DNA from: Vandiemenella viatica
Lineage: Eukaryota; Arthropoda; Insecta; Orthoptera; Morabidae
Assembly: GCA_031002005.1 (NCBI GenBank)
Contig: CM061919.1
Location: forward strand, 227,662,739 to 227,726,738
Direction: 5' to 3'
DNA: 64,000 bases
Shown: positions 11,756 to 23,640 of the stretch, piece after piece
How positions within the stretch are numbered: the first letter of the stretch is position 1
Layout: every line of letters begins with the position of its first letter
Made by a program: the position numbers and the translations under genes
The notes under the pieces: model-generated
The model's input: only the letters and a program-made list of their open reading frames with translations
Databases searched by the model: none
What the model was told of the DNA's origin: nothing

Positions 11756-13161
11756 GCTTAGTCGTTGATCGAAGGGCCACGTTTTGTGCAGAAAAACTAT
11801 ACCGCTCAGTTTGTGTACCTGTATTTCTGGCACATTTGCTTCTGACATCTGTAAAAGCATTCCGTTGAGTTAACCACGATACCTTGTGGAATTTAAGTAA
11901 ACAAATCAGTTTTAAAGTAATTGAAATTAATATGACGGATAGAAAATGGGACTGATTGATCATCGAGCAGCGGGGAATCCATATCCGTGCAACCAATGTC
12001 GCACAATTGGACGTGCACCAGAGGTAGAAGACCACCAACAGGCGGAAATCACTTGGTTTTATGTCGCTATCTGATGAAAACCTGACAATATGACAATGCT
12101 CTTCAAAGTTTAAGCTATTAAGCCCAGTCTCTTAAACTTATCCACTGATTTCATTCAAACTCCAGCTCAATGCATTGACTACCAGATGATTATGCCTATT
12201 AGTTCAAACCGAACCCCTGACCAGCATTATTGTTGCCAGAAGGTTATTTTAACAAAGGCAATTAATGATTCACGCCAAGTTTTTGTATAAAAAGCGTTGT
12301 GTAGTCAACAATTTCTACGAATTAATTTCCCGACATAACTTATATTCAAAAACTGGTAACTTCCTTTTTATGTTTCTGAATAGAGGACTAGAATAAAATG
12401 AGTGGCTTCCGGGGCAGTGATTGTTAATAACTCAGTTTTCTGTGTTATGATTATTTCCTTTACCAGAATGCCCTGGAGTGAACGGCACATTTCTTCAGAA
12501 ATTTAAATTGGGACCTAACCATTTTCCTTCCCCAGTGATGTGATGAAAATGTATCTACATGTTACTCTATTGTGTGAATACCTGTGATGTGTATATGTTT
12601 AGTATGGCGTGTAGTTGCGCTCTGAATGAATGAAATATAAAGGAAGGGAGTGGGTGAAACCTGGTGCCGGCCCATCCGGGCCTACTCTTCAGAACGACAC
12701 CAAGGGAACCGCCAAGCTTAACGTCCCCATCCGACGGTCGAATCACCATCAACAGTGGCCTTTGGCCCTCACTCTTTACGCACTGCGGAGAGGTTTGGAA
12801 TGACAGTCAAAAACTAAGTTATTGAGGACCTTAAGGTTAATACTGATCCATGTCCAGCCGTGAGGGTTTTGACCGGATCACAGTACTTGGCGACAATTTG
12901 AGCAAATGACAAAATGTAGGTCACACCGCTGTTGCTGGGTTGCCGGGAGAGCGATTTCGCAGCCTGTGTTGTCAGCGGTTGAAGGTCGTTATCGCGCACT
13001 GTGACTGCAGCTAACATGACCGCAAGTCAGCTTCCGAGACTTCAGGTGCGACCGCAGCCAAGTGCCACAACATTCTCAATGGTTCCTACGTAATCAAATT
13101 CGTTCACCGACTTCAACCACCAAAGATCTACCTGAGAAGTGGACACACTCATTTTTTTATT
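11756..13161. other. Mostly unrecognised; possible repeat near 12.65 kb
   Basis: The minus-strand ORF at 11742-12038 has no motif I know. The stretch 12640-12760 (GTGAAACCTGGTGCCGGCCC, then AAGCTTAACGTCCCCATCCG) resembles a dispersed insect repeat I have seen elsewhere, but no second copy is present here to confirm it. Nothing else recognised. Confidence 0.35.
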
Positions 13162-13207
<46 letters not shown>

Positions 13208-13209
13208 GT
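13162..13209. repeat. (TTG)n microsatellite
   Basis: About 15 TTG units. It produces poly-Val, poly-Cys and poly-Leu reading frames that are not genes. Confidence 0.92.
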
Positions 13210-13798
13210 GTGTGGTTTTTTTTTTCCTGCAACCAGCGATGAAATTCCTCATAGGTTTTCTCCTTATCACCATGTAAATTATTTCTATAATGTGGTTTTC
13301 ATTTGTCACAAGCCATTAACTCCCTTCATACTTAACCGAAATCGATATATGAGGAATAATTTGAAATATTAGTGTCTCCACTCAGGCAACATTATAAATT
13401 AAAAACGATATTTTTCGGAATTTGACCCTTGAAGGACAAAAGTAATAACTGTGAAAGTCGCGCTTATGAGACATTTCAGATCCAAGCCGCTAGATAGCAG
13501 CAGCACATATCAAAGACCACAGGTTGAGGAACACTGATGTAGACCATTAGATTAGAAAGAAAAAGCGAAAAAACGATTATTGAACTCGATATAAAAATCG
13601 ACAACAAACATGAAAACAATCCCTGCCATAGTGAGTAAAATTCCAGAAAACAACGCTTTGTAGACGGAGATTCAATCCGGCATTAATTTCTCATTTCCCA
13701 AACCAACATCTCTAATCTTGACGCAGTCTGATTGGGTGTGGTAACAGGACATTAAAGCTAGGTTTCGGCATTTCTGTATTCCAACGTGAATAGCAAGG

Positions 13799-14000
13799 AA
13801 CCGAGCGTGGTGGGTGAGTGGCAACGCTCTGGCCTCGCAATCAGGAGGACGTGGGTTCGAATCCCCATCCAGATTTGGGTTTTCCATGGTTTACACAATC
13901 ACTCTAGGCAAACACCGGAATGCTTGTCAGAGAACAATTGAAAGTACGGGATTGATAATAGTTCCTTCCGACTCACGAAATAGTCCCTTTTAAAGTTTAT
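13799..14000 (+). mobile_element. SINE family 1
   Basis: Well-preserved head: CCGAGCGTGGTGGGTGAGTG, CTCTGGCCTCGCAATC, and B box GTGGGTTCGAATCCCCATCC, then TTTGGGTTTTCCATGGTTTA. A 12-bp deletion removes the 'ccgggcatcc' block. The body beyond 13935 is diverged. Confidence 0.88.
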
Positions 14001-14659
14001 TTTTGACCACCTAATGGAAGGACGATCAGACTTCGTTAATTAATTAATTTCGGCCGCCACCATTGGCTGGCTAGGGTACAAATCAATACATATATAACAA
14101 AAGTTTCTTCAAATAAATCCACGTGAATGCAGAACACAAGCCAAAGATTTATTCACAGTTCTGTACCTCACAAATGTACCCGGCCACGAATGGAAAAAAA
14201 AATAATTAAAGCACATACAAGTAAAATTACTGGTAGTGACTATATAATCGGAAGATGCAAGTTGTCAAGAGTGTAAAAGCAATACATTAATCACTTTCAC
14301 GTAGCTGTTCAGACCAACACAGTTACCAACATTCCACCACGTAATATCGTAGTTTCCTTCTGTCAGTGAAACGTTTTTCCGACGCGGTAGCCCGTAATTA
14401 GTAACTCACGGGGACCTGTACACTTCAATACAAATCATTTGTTAATTATTTTCGGCCACGACTTACACCGAGCTACAACAAGACCCAGAGGCATGATACA
14501 ACCACGACGTTCTCTTCCAGACTCCACACACTCTCTGATCTACTAATCGATTGTCAGTCTCGCAAGTCACCGATGCACATAGCACTCGATACTTGGCATC
14601 GAATAAATTTAATCATTAAAAGTTAATTATTGAAGGGGGCCAGCCTACTGTAATATGAC
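14001..14659. other. No recognisable feature
   Basis: No coding or repeat signature seen on either strand. Confidence 0.5.
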
Positions 14660-14770
14660 ATGCTTCCTTCAAAAAGGCCACGGCCGAATTCCTTACCGTT
14701 CCTTGTCCCCTGTCCTTTCCCGCCTCTAATGACCTCGACGTCGACGAGGCGTAAAGCCATAAGCAAAAAA
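14660..14770 (+). repeat. SINE family 1, 3' half
   Basis: Starts within the body (ATGCTTCCTTCAAAAAGGCC) and continues through ATGACCTCGACGTCGACGAG to the tail GCGTAAAGCCATAAGCAAAA. The tRNA-like head is missing. Confidence 0.85.
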
Positions 14771-14954
14771 CGTACACCGGGATGCAATTTGTCCTTCGGC
14801 AACAGTAGTTGTTGACCTCTCTTAACGAAAATCGCAGGTATCAGTGATGAACACTAATGTAATGGTGAACAAACACTCAGATAATTTTTTAACTAGCTCT
14901 TTCCGTCTGGTCGGCGACGAGATTTTTATATCCGGGAGAGTATTTTGCGCAATA

Positions 14955-15112
14955 AAAAGGAAGGTACCTTTATGATGGTCCCATCCCGACATTTACCGGG
15001 AGTGATTTCCGGAAATCACAGCTAACCAAAATATACATAACGGGATCCTGGATCGAATACGATTCCTCTCAAACTCCAGGCCTGAAGTTACACTGCTAGA
15101 TTATTCCCCGAT
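14955..15112 (-). repeat. SINE family 1, strongly diverged
   Basis: Minus-oriented blocks in order: ATGGTCCCATCCCGACATTT, ACCGGGAGTGATTTCCGGAA, then ATACGATTCCTCTCAAACTC and CAGGCCTGAAG. The order matches the reverse complement of the family consensus. Confidence 0.6.
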
Positions 15113-15940
15113 TATAGTGCTTGCGTTAATTTCATACGGCAGACATTGCCTTTAAATTTCATAGGCCCTATTCCTCATTGACTGCCACTATTTTATGTTT
15201 GTATAGCAAGAAACAAAATACGCTTATTTAAATATAATTTATTGCACTATAATTTTTCCATTAGTCCCAGAAACCCAAAGTACAGCACTGCGTACTAAGT
15301 ATATTATGTTTTCATGCACTCCAAGTACGACATCGTAAACAACCTACAGAAATCGTGAGCAATTTCGAGTGAAGAAGTTTTCGTTGTTTTTCCTAAATCC
15401 AGTACGTGCAGCTTTATGTTGCTCCGAGGTTAATAACCTCTTACGACATGAAATGCTTAGTGCAGAGGTTCCATTACTGGCGGGGAGATAAACCTCTTCT
15501 TGTAATCGTAAAGCGGGGCTGTTAATGAGAGTAACTTATTTTGGTTTCTTTGTGTCGACAGGTTGACTTGTACGAGGACCGTTACCGGGAGCTTTTCATC
15601 TTATGAGCAGGTTTCATTTTTATTCTATACAAATGCTAATACATTACAACCTTCTTCCCAAGTCTATCCCCATTTTATACTATCCTTACAGCAGTCATTT
15701 ATTCCATGAGAAAAAAAAAGTTATTTATTCATAAATATTATAAGTACTGAAAGATTTTCCGAACAGGCATTACGACAATACTAGATAACATTAAAACGAT
15801 GTGGAATATTTTCTCAATCCAAAAAGCCTATTCACCTCAAATGCAAATACTACATACTAACAGTTAACTTTCTGTCTTTTTTCTACAAAAGCATAGTTCC
15901 TCCACATTTAGTCTTTCCTCTAGACCAGCCTTTCCCAACC
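15113..15940. other. No recognisable feature
   Basis: AT-rich, with no coding or repeat signature recognised. Confidence 0.5.
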
Positions 15941-15944
15941 TTTT

Positions 15945-16155
15945 TTCCGGGAGGACGCCGGTTCGAATCTCCGTCCGGGCATCCAGATTTGGGTTTTCCA
16001 TGGTTTCCCAAATCACTCCAGGCAAATGCCGGAATGCTTCCTTCAAAAGGCCATGGCCGAATTCCTTCCCATTGCTTCCCCCCTCCCCCCCCCCCCCCAT
16101 CCTTTCCCGTCTCTAAAGACCTCGCTGTTAAGAGACGTTAAGCAGTTAAAAAAAA
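15945..16155 (+). mobile_element. SINE family 1, 5'-truncated, C-rich subtype
   Basis: Begins at CCGGGAGGACGCCGGTTCGA and runs through CATGGTTTCCCAAATCACTC and AAAGGCCATGGCCGAATTCC into a C-run of about 20, then GACCTCGCTGTTAAGAGACG, TTAAGCAG and an A-run followed by (AC)n. The C-run and the CTGTTAAGAGACGTTAAGCA tail are shared with the copy at 57706-57947, which defines a subtype. Confidence 0.88.
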
Positions 16156-16199
16156 ACACACACACACACATTTTTCAATGGCGGACTCCTTAGAGATTA

Positions 16200-16955
16200 A
16201 CCACGGACCCCTTACAGGGTCCCATACTTTAAATACCTCGGAGAATTCATCGAACCGACAGGCCTTGAGAAAATCTTGCAGCAGCAAAATCACCTCCAAA
16301 AAGTAAAAAAGCGTTAGGATTAGTGCAAAATCTCTACAACGAAAAATCCATGTCAAGACAGACCAAAATTCGGCACTAAAACACGGTCATAAAACCAACA
16401 GTCCTCTATGCAAGTAAAACGTTAACACTTAACAGAAAACGTGACCTTTAAGAAATAAAAAAAAGTAGAGAGAAAAATCATTAGAAAAATTGTAGGAGCA
16501 AGACTCACTAAAGATGGTTACAGACTACAATCAATCAAAACAACAGAAAAGTTTTCAAATATCGAAATTGACATCAAGAAAAGGCGAATGAAATTCTTTG
16601 GTCGTCTTAAGAGGCTACCAGATAATCGATTGACAAAAAGATAATAGATTATGTAACTTCACTTAAAAATCCAACACCTTGGCTGAATGAAATTTGGAAG
16701 GATCTTAAAAGTGCAAACATAGGAGCAACAGACATCTTAGAAGGCGACAAAAAGTAGACAAATGGGAAGTCATAACTGAGCAACCAAAACAAAAACAATA
16801 CCGACCAAAGTGGTCGGAAGAACGCAAGCAAGCTTTCTAGGAAAGAATGAAAGCCTACTTGAACAACAAGAAGAACTCAAAGAAAACTTGATTGGGTCAT
16901 TTGCTTAACGTCTTCCATTTATTGGGAGAATTCGCCAATAATAATAATAATAATA
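16200..16955 (+). pseudogene. LINE ending in (AAT)n, RT C-terminal region
   Basis: Plus-strand decayed ORF: YFKYLGEFIEPTGLEK at about 16228, LYASKTLTLN at about 16409, then after frame changes DIKKRRMKFFGRLKR and LTKRIIDYVTSLKNPTPWLN, and KWSEERKQAF near the end. The same order of motifs is found on the minus strand at 48207-48775, where the copy has a visible 13-bp target duplication. Both copies end in an (AAT)n tail, here at 16935-16955, so this is one LINE family with a microsatellite 3' end. Several stops and at least three frame changes make it dead. Confidence 0.78.
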
Positions 16956-17477
16956 GGAAATTGGCTAATCTAGAACTGTTAATTGATAGCTCGATTCCCA
17001 TCTCAAACATAGAGTGGCTAGAGTTCGCGTGTTCTCACTGCTCCATTTTTGTTGTCGTAATTACTTGTTTTATTTTGTCCGCGAAACACAGGTTGTGAAT
17101 CCCTGGCCTACATAGTTGGTTAATAATCCTCCATAATAACAATCGCTCACTCTTCCTGTACTTTCTGCAGTAACAACAATTTCTTAAGCCGTAGCTTATG
17201 TGCAGATCGTACGGTGTGTGTTCATTAAATATTTGCTTGTCAGTGTATTGATTTAGCGCTTGCACTCTGCACGTTCACGTTGGCAGTTTCCATCTGACAC
17301 ATAGCATATCCGGTTACTTGAAAGCCGCTTCTCGTTCAATATTGTGTAGTACAACTCACATCCGCTAGCGGTAGACTTCAACACCAACAACCACAAGTGT
17401 CCAAAGGTTTATCAGAAACACTTCATGCGAATTGAATTGTTTTATCTCTAAACAAAAATCACTTATCGCTGAAATAA
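16956..17477. other. No recognisable feature
   Basis: No coding or repeat signature recognised before the foldback element begins. Confidence 0.5.
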
Positions 17478-20400
17478 TCTACTATATAATTTCGTAAGGT
17501 CATTCAGTCACCTCGATAGCTATTGGCTGTAAAATGATGACGTCATGGGCCAGTCTTCGCTCGCAAAACAGCGACCAGAGATACCATTATAAGAAATTCG
17601 TGGCTATGTGCACAATATAATAGCTAACCAACTACTACCAAATTAATAGCCATAAGTCATTAAGTTTGCTTTTCGTAGCATTTCATAGTTTTTTTAAAAA
17701 AATATTGATAAATTTTGCGGCTGAATAAAAAGTGGATCTCCTTTTCGGTAACATGTTGCTAATGAAAGCAACTTAAAAAACTTTTAAAAAATTACTCATG
17801 TTCTCTGCTGTCACCACGAATGACAATTGTTATTCCGGCTTGGAAAAATTTCAATCTAATTAAAATTTTCACTAATGTTGTTGCTTGACCAAAGTTTGTG
17901 CATTACGTTTTATTTGCTTTTTAGGGATGTTACTGACCACTTTCGTTAATGGCTTTTGTTCATGTTCGCTGTACGTGAGTTATTAGCTTATTTTAAGGGT
18001 ACATCAGACCATATATGTTACCGAATCCAGTATTATGCAAATTAATTTCTTTGGAGTTGTTCAACTGTTTAATAATATGTGCCTTTACAGATACTATGAC
18101 CAATGATGAGTTTATGATAGTTTGCCCAGTCTCAATAAAAGACAACGTGATGCTTTCCAAACAAACAGGAACTTTTTAAATTTTGCAGAGTGAACTTTAA
18201 GGGTCAAATACAAGAAAGTTTCTATATAACCAATTATACGATTGCGCTGTCGCCCCTGTTCGTGTTTAATACCTACCTCTATTAATGCTTCTGAGTTCTT
18301 CAAGCTCAACAGATTATATTCACCCTAAAACACTGGTCAAGTTTACATTTGGTCAAATCAGGTCAACCTGTCATAATCTTTCATCCTAGAAACCGGAACT
18401 ATTCTAGACCCGTGACGATACGCAATAAACGGTCACGGACTTACACTAGTAATAATAATAATTAGCTTCGTCTCATTGTACAGAAATATGTGTCTTAGTC
18501 TCCTTATGAAAGACCAGATTAGCTCAGTTTGTTTTTATTTTGAGTAATACTCTCGGAAGTGTGGAATAAAAGACAACTAAAAACATATTTAAATAACAGA
18601 AGGACAAGAAATTGTGTGAAATATATTTTAAATACAGAATGCAGATGACATTTGCTTTCCTTTATCAAATTACTGGCAATCTCGGAAGGCCACCATAAAA
18701 CTGTCTGCAGATAAATCAGCAATGAGATGGCTGCAATAATACCACGGAGCTGAAGGCTCACAGGTGCTTTAAGAGACGCTATCACAGGTAAGAAATCAGA
18801 CAGGAAGGTTGACGCGGGCATTGTTTTGTGACACCGCATTCTAGGTTTATTAAAGCAGTCTGCAGATATAGTTTCCTCTTACAAGACACCACAAAGCCAT
18901 GGCTGTTGGAGATTACATTTTCAGCCTTTCGTTTGCATTAGCTTCGCTCGTTTGAGTTAGTTCTGCGCCTTCACAGTTGGCTGGGCCCATGTTTCTAAAC
19001 CTCGCGTGCTTCAGATCACAACAGCTAAATAATGGACTCTTAAAAGTGCAATTTCACGCCTCGATTGGTGTTAAATGTGTTTCATACATTAAACATGAAA
19101 TCTGGATTCCGAAAATTATTCATCACGTTGGTGACGAAATGATATGTGTGATACTCATGTTTATCTTTTCCTCAACAGTAAAATAATGATGGTTTGACTC
19201 AGCAAAAAGTCATTCGTCAAGAAAAACAAATGATTATACTTTGAGGAAAATAAAAGAATGACGAGAAAACATGAGTATCATAGATAGTTATTTTGAACTA
19301 GTGCATGCCCGTGCCCGTTTTTTTTTTTCCGTATCGTCACGGGTCTAGAATAGTTTCAGTTTTTAGGATCAAAGATAATGACATGTTGACCTGATCTGAC
19401 CAAATATAAAATTGACCTGTGTTTAACCCTTAGGGTGAATAAAATCTTTTGAGCTTGAATAAATCAGATGTAATAATAGACGTATTAAACACGGACAGTG
19501 ACGATCGCGCTATCGTATAATTTTTTAAAATGTCGTAGAATCGAAGTTGATAAAAAGATTCGGTAACATATTTGGTCTGATGTCCACTTCAAATAACCTA
19601 ATAACTCACGTACAGCGAACGTGAGTATAGACCATAATCGAAAGTGGTAAGTAAAATACGTAAAAAGCAAATAAACCGTGATTTATAAACTTTGATCAAG
19701 TAGCAACAGAAGCGAAAGATTTAACTAAGTTGAAATTTAATGACAATTGGCATTCGTGATTACAGCAGAAACCATGAGTAATTTATGATTAAAAATAAAT
19801 AAGTTGCTTTCATTAGCGACATTCTACTGAAAAGCAGTTCCACCTTTTTTCAGCACTAATGTTTGTAGATATTTTTTTTAACTATGAATGTTACGAAAAG
19901 CAAATTTATTGAATGTATTATTGCTATTGTCAGAGTCTGACAATAATCTGATAGTTATGAAGTGCAGGCTGAAATTCAAGAGTATAAAGAAGCAACACAA
20001 GCAGAGCAGATTGGAAGTGAATAAACTGAAACAATCAAACATGAGATAAAAGTTTGCAGAAATGGTAGACGTGGGTCTAAATAGTAACTCTGAAAAGGGC
20101 TCAACTGAGGACGAATGGAATGCATTAAAGACCAAAATAATGAAAGTTGGTAAAGAGACACTAGGCTTTAGGGAACAAGCCGCCCGAAAACCAGAATTTT
20201 GGAGAAATGAAAAGAGGTAAAAACATTAAAGCTGCCGATGGGAAACCTTTTCTATGTTTAGAAGATTGAGTTAACCGATGGAAGGAACACATAGAGAAAC
20301 TGTATGATGGAGATAACTTGAACGGTGCATTAGAAAAAGAAGTTGATGTCGACATTGATGAATAAGGTGATCCGGTTTTGAGGACAGAATTTTATAGAAC

Positions 20401-21749
20401 TTTGGATGATTTTAAATCAAATAAGGCAAATGGAACTGATGAGATGCTTGCAGAACTTCTTAAATCCCTAGGAGAAAAAAGAACACAAAGATTATTCAAC
20501 ATTACGTATATCAGATTGGGATTAGAAAAAACCGAGGTACAAGAAAAGCAATACTGGCATTAAGGTTAATACTTGAAGGGCGTATTAAGAAAAACAAAGA
20601 TACTTTTATGGGGTTTGTTGATTTAGAAAAAACTTTTGATAATGTTAGGTGTGACAAGAGGTTCAAAATTTTAAAGAAGTCAGGTCTAAAATACCGAGAT
20701 AGAAGGATACTTTATAAGAATCAAGTCGCTATAATAAAAGTAGAGAATTATGGGAGACATGCACCAGTTAAAAAAGGTGTGCGACAATGTTGTAGTCTAT
20801 CCCTATTAATATGTAACTTGTATGTAGAAAAAGCGATAAAGGAAGTGAAAGAAAAATTTGAATGTGGCATAAATGTTCAAGGAGAAAAATATCAGTATGC
20901 TACGATTTGCTCATGACATTGTCTTGTTAGCAGAACAGTTTTAGGATATTGAGAAGTTATTGAATACTGAAGGAAGATTTTGGACTAAATATAAACCAAA
21001 GCGATGAAATGTAGCAGAAATGATACCAATAATAGTAGATTAAATATAAAAATAAGGTCAGATGCGATAGCAGAAGTTAATGAATTTTGCTACTAAGAAA
21101 GTAAAATCAGCTGATGGTCGAAGCAGGAATGACGTTAAAAGCAGAATAGCCGTAGCGAAAAGAGCCTTCATGAAAAAGAGAAATCTTTTAGTTTCAAATA
21201 TTTATCTAGCACTCAGAAAGAACTTTTTAATTCTATGTGTGGAGCATAGCACAGCACTTTATGGCAGCGAAGCATGGACCTTAGGAATAGCAGACAGAAG
21301 GAAAATTGAAGCATTTGCAATGTGGTGCTATAGAAGGATGCTAAAAATTACGTGGACGGATAAAGTACGAAATGAACGAGTTTTGGAAATGATCGGCGAG
21401 GAGAGAAGTTTGTGGAAGAGGCTTACAGAAAGAAGAGACAGAATGGTAGGTCATATTTTGAGACATGAAGGATTGGTTAATTTGTTAGTGGAGGGAACAG
21501 TTGATGGTAAGAATTGCAGAGGAAGACAGAGATTGGAATATATGAAGGAGATAATTGAGAACGTGGGTTGTAAAGGGGTAATTTTAAAGCAGTTGCATAA
21601 CTATTAAATTGTGAACATAACCTCGAGTTTTCTAGTGATATCTCTGGTCGCTGTTAATTTGCGATCGACGGCTGGCGCGCGACGTCACCGTTATCTAGCC
21701 AACAGCTATAGAGGTGAGTCAGTGAGCTTAGGAAATTACATAGTAGATG
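17478..21749. mobile_element. Large foldback element with long inverted repeats
   Basis: The left arm (17478-18450) recurs in inverted orientation as a right arm split in two: inner part 19297-19925 and outer part 21593-21749. Matching landmarks: outer TCTACTATATAATTTC versus reverse of GAAATTACATAGTAGA; CAGCGACCAGAGATA versus TATCTCTGGTCGCTG; GTACGTGAGTTATTAG versus CTAATAACTCACGTAC; ATTCTAGACCCGTGACGATA versus TATCGTCACGGGTCTAGAAT. The arms look roughly 75-80% alike by eye. The left arm carries about 180 extra bases at about 18050-18230. The centre (18451-19296) is not repeated and no transposase was recognised in it. An RTE-like LINE occupies 19930-21590. Total length without the LINE is about 2.6 kb. 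Superfamily unknown. Confidence 0.82.
19930..21590 (+). pseudogene. RTE-like LINE, ORF2 remnant
   Basis: Reverse transcriptase of a non-LTR retrotransposon, inactive. In order: a pre-RT segment with STEDEWNALKTKIMKVGKET at about 20100; FKSNKANGTDEMLAELLKSL (usual K.GKA.G.D...AELLK); GFVDLEKTFDNVRCDK (usual DLEKAFD.V); VKKGVRQCCSLSLLICNLYV (usual GVRQGC.LSP.LFNLY); the catalytic box reads FAHDIVLLAEQ, one aspartate of FADD changed to histidine; then ADGRSRNDVKSRIAVAKRAF, LYGSEAWTLG, FAMWCYRRMLKITWTDKVRN and MVGHILRHEGL near the C-terminus. Frames change near 20570, 20885 and 21060. The usual 3' UTR, visible in the copies at 27490 and 39865, is missing: the terminal codons of the reading frame already lie in the foldback arm. 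Confidence 0.88.
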
Positions 21750-21864
21750 TATGAAACAGTACTTATTTTACCAACGAAAAATTTATTAAACTGAAGGAGA
21801 AAATTAAGCTTTCTTCATCGTAAGGTTTCCTTATGTCCTAAAGGAAAAAAGAAATCACTATTTT

Positions 21865-22072
21865 GTATAAACTGCTCTCGGGTGACTAGCCGAGTCAAGA
21901 GTGCGTTGTCACACGATATTTCGGCGACTAGATTCATTGCCGCCATCTTCACCAGAAGATGGCGGCAATGAATCTAGTCGCCGAAATATCGTGTGACAAC
22001 GCACTCTTGACTCGGCTAGTCACCCGAGAGCAGTTTATACATTCTCAACGCCGAGAAAGACTTCGTTCTTAT
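21865..22072. mobile_element. Perfect 87-bp inverted-repeat element with 13-bp duplication
   Basis: Arms 21864-21950 and 21955-22041 are exact reverse complements with a 4-base loop (ACCA). A 31-base segment follows the right arm. AAATCACTATTTT occurs on both sides (21852-21864 and 22073-22085), a plausible target-site duplication. The centre reads GAAGATGGCGGC then GTCGCCGAAATATCG, a GAAGA-stem-GAAA motif also seen at about 41546 and 42074. Penelope-like retroelements are known for inverted terminal repeats and hammerhead-like motifs, so a Penelope-derived origin is possible; this is inference. No coding capacity. Confidence 0.85.
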
Positions 22073-22083
22073 AAATCACTATT

Positions 22084-22145
22084 TTTTTTCCTATGGTTTT
22101 TACGCCTCGTCGACGTTGAAACCATTAGTGCCGATTGGAGAATGT
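22084..22145 (-). repeat. SINE family 1 tail fragment
   Basis: T-run followed by CCTATGGTTTTTACGCCTCG and TCGACGTTGAAACCATTAG, the reverse complement of the family 1 3' tail. It sits next to the second copy of the 13-bp duplication. Confidence 0.65.
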
Positions 22146-22739
22146 TTAAGCGAAAAATTAATAATCGTAATTTAAAGGTATCTTTTTTGTACACCCTTCA
22201 TCCGGTGTCGTATAGTATATACCATATATATAACGCTCAACAACTATAGTACTTACCATGGGATCCCCTCACGGGATTCCCCATAAACAGAGACTGTTTC
22301 TTAATCTGCTACGATTAAATGTGTGAATGCTTTTAATCCAGTCCCATTGGTTTCCAACTCGTAGAGTTTTTATATCCTAATAGTTCGCAAACATCATGGA
22401 CACTATAAGCAACTGATACAATCCGGACGTATAGCTGTTCGTTACGAGGGTTTGGCTGGGAATTCCGACACTGCCTGGGCTAACTGAGACCTGCATTTTC
22501 AATCTGGGAGTCGAATTGGAGTCCTCCTGCATGTTAATCCTAAATTCTATTGTCTGCAACCCAAAACTCAAATCTCTTTCTTAACGAGACAGAGCACGAC
22601 ACACGAAAACCAGTAAGATGATACCCTTCATTATTATTATTGTTGTTACCGAGACATTTTCCTCGTTACAGTGTTTTTCCTCCAACATAACGAAAAAAAC
22701 TCGAAACAAAAAACTCAAAATATCTCTCCGGATACCTCG
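22146..22739. other. No recognisable feature
   Basis: No coding or repeat signature recognised. Confidence 0.5.
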
Positions 22740-23640
22740 GTCTTGACTATATTCTTCTTTTGTACCAAATCTTCATTGCTGTCTGTACATTTTGGAGCCA
22801 GGTAATCATGGGACGTCCTCTTTTTCTCCTTTCTTCAACTAAGTTTTGGTATTCTAGTATCTTCCATTCTCCTACATGGCCATACCATTCCAATCTTTCT
22901 TGTTCTATAACTTCATATATTTCTTCTTTCACTTCCATTAGCCTTATGATTTTGGTATTCCTTACTATTTCTTTCCTTGACATTCTTGCTGATCTTCTAA
23001 TTCTTTCGGCTTCTTAATATGTTTTTGATTTATTGTCCAGGTTTCTGATCCACATAAAACTATACTCTCCAATAATGACTTAAATATAATTCTTTTTGTA
23101 CTGTTCATAACATTCCTGCTCCACAGGATTGAACTGAGCATTCCGGTTACTTTCCTTGTATTAATCCCTATTTTTGATTTTCCTTATCTTTCTAAAATTG
23201 AACCCAAATAGCAATAATTATTTATGTTTTTAATTTGTATTCCATCATTGCACAATTAATCCAGATCATTTGATAATAAATCTTCAAGCTCCAATTTTTA
23301 TATTCCAATGATAATTGATCACCTCGTATGTAATTTGAATCCTCACAATATTTTGCTATTATAACCTTTTCATCGGCGAATAGTAAATGATGTAGATACT
23401 TTACATCTTTCCATTCTATTACACTTTCTCAAATTAACATCTATATAAATTTTAAATAGGCTTGGTGAGATAGGGCACCGTTGCAGCAGAATTTTTGTGA
23501 TAACGCATAACGAGTTTTTATTTGGCGTGTTTTGTACATTTGTATTATTTTAACTAAGGAGGTATCTATGTGTGACATATGTAATGCTTTCTACAGATTT
23601 TTTCTTGAGACAGTACCTTAGGGTTTTTTTAAGTCTATGA
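22740..23640 (-). pseudogene. LINE reverse-transcriptase remnant, 3' end
   Basis: On the minus strand, 22747-22983 is an uninterrupted C-terminal piece: MSRKEIVRNTKIIRLMEVKE, then RLEWYGHVGEWKILEYQNLV and ERRKRGRPMITWLQNVQTAM. This matches the common LINE C-terminus 'R...I...M......I..I....L.WYGHV.RM......K....P..RRKRGRP...W...V'. Upstream in transcription, at 22985-23640, decayed frames include ESIVLCGSETWTINQKH near 23050 (usual LYG.ETW). It is a different family from the RTE-like copies. Confidence 0.75.

Noticed and set aside
13062..13372. ORFs with poly-Val or poly-Cys runs
   Set aside because: Produced by the (TTG)n microsatellite.
13799..13870. Possible tRNA gene (A and B boxes)
   Set aside because: The same sequence recurs about 20 times joined to one body and an A-rich tail, so these are SINE heads, not tRNA genes.
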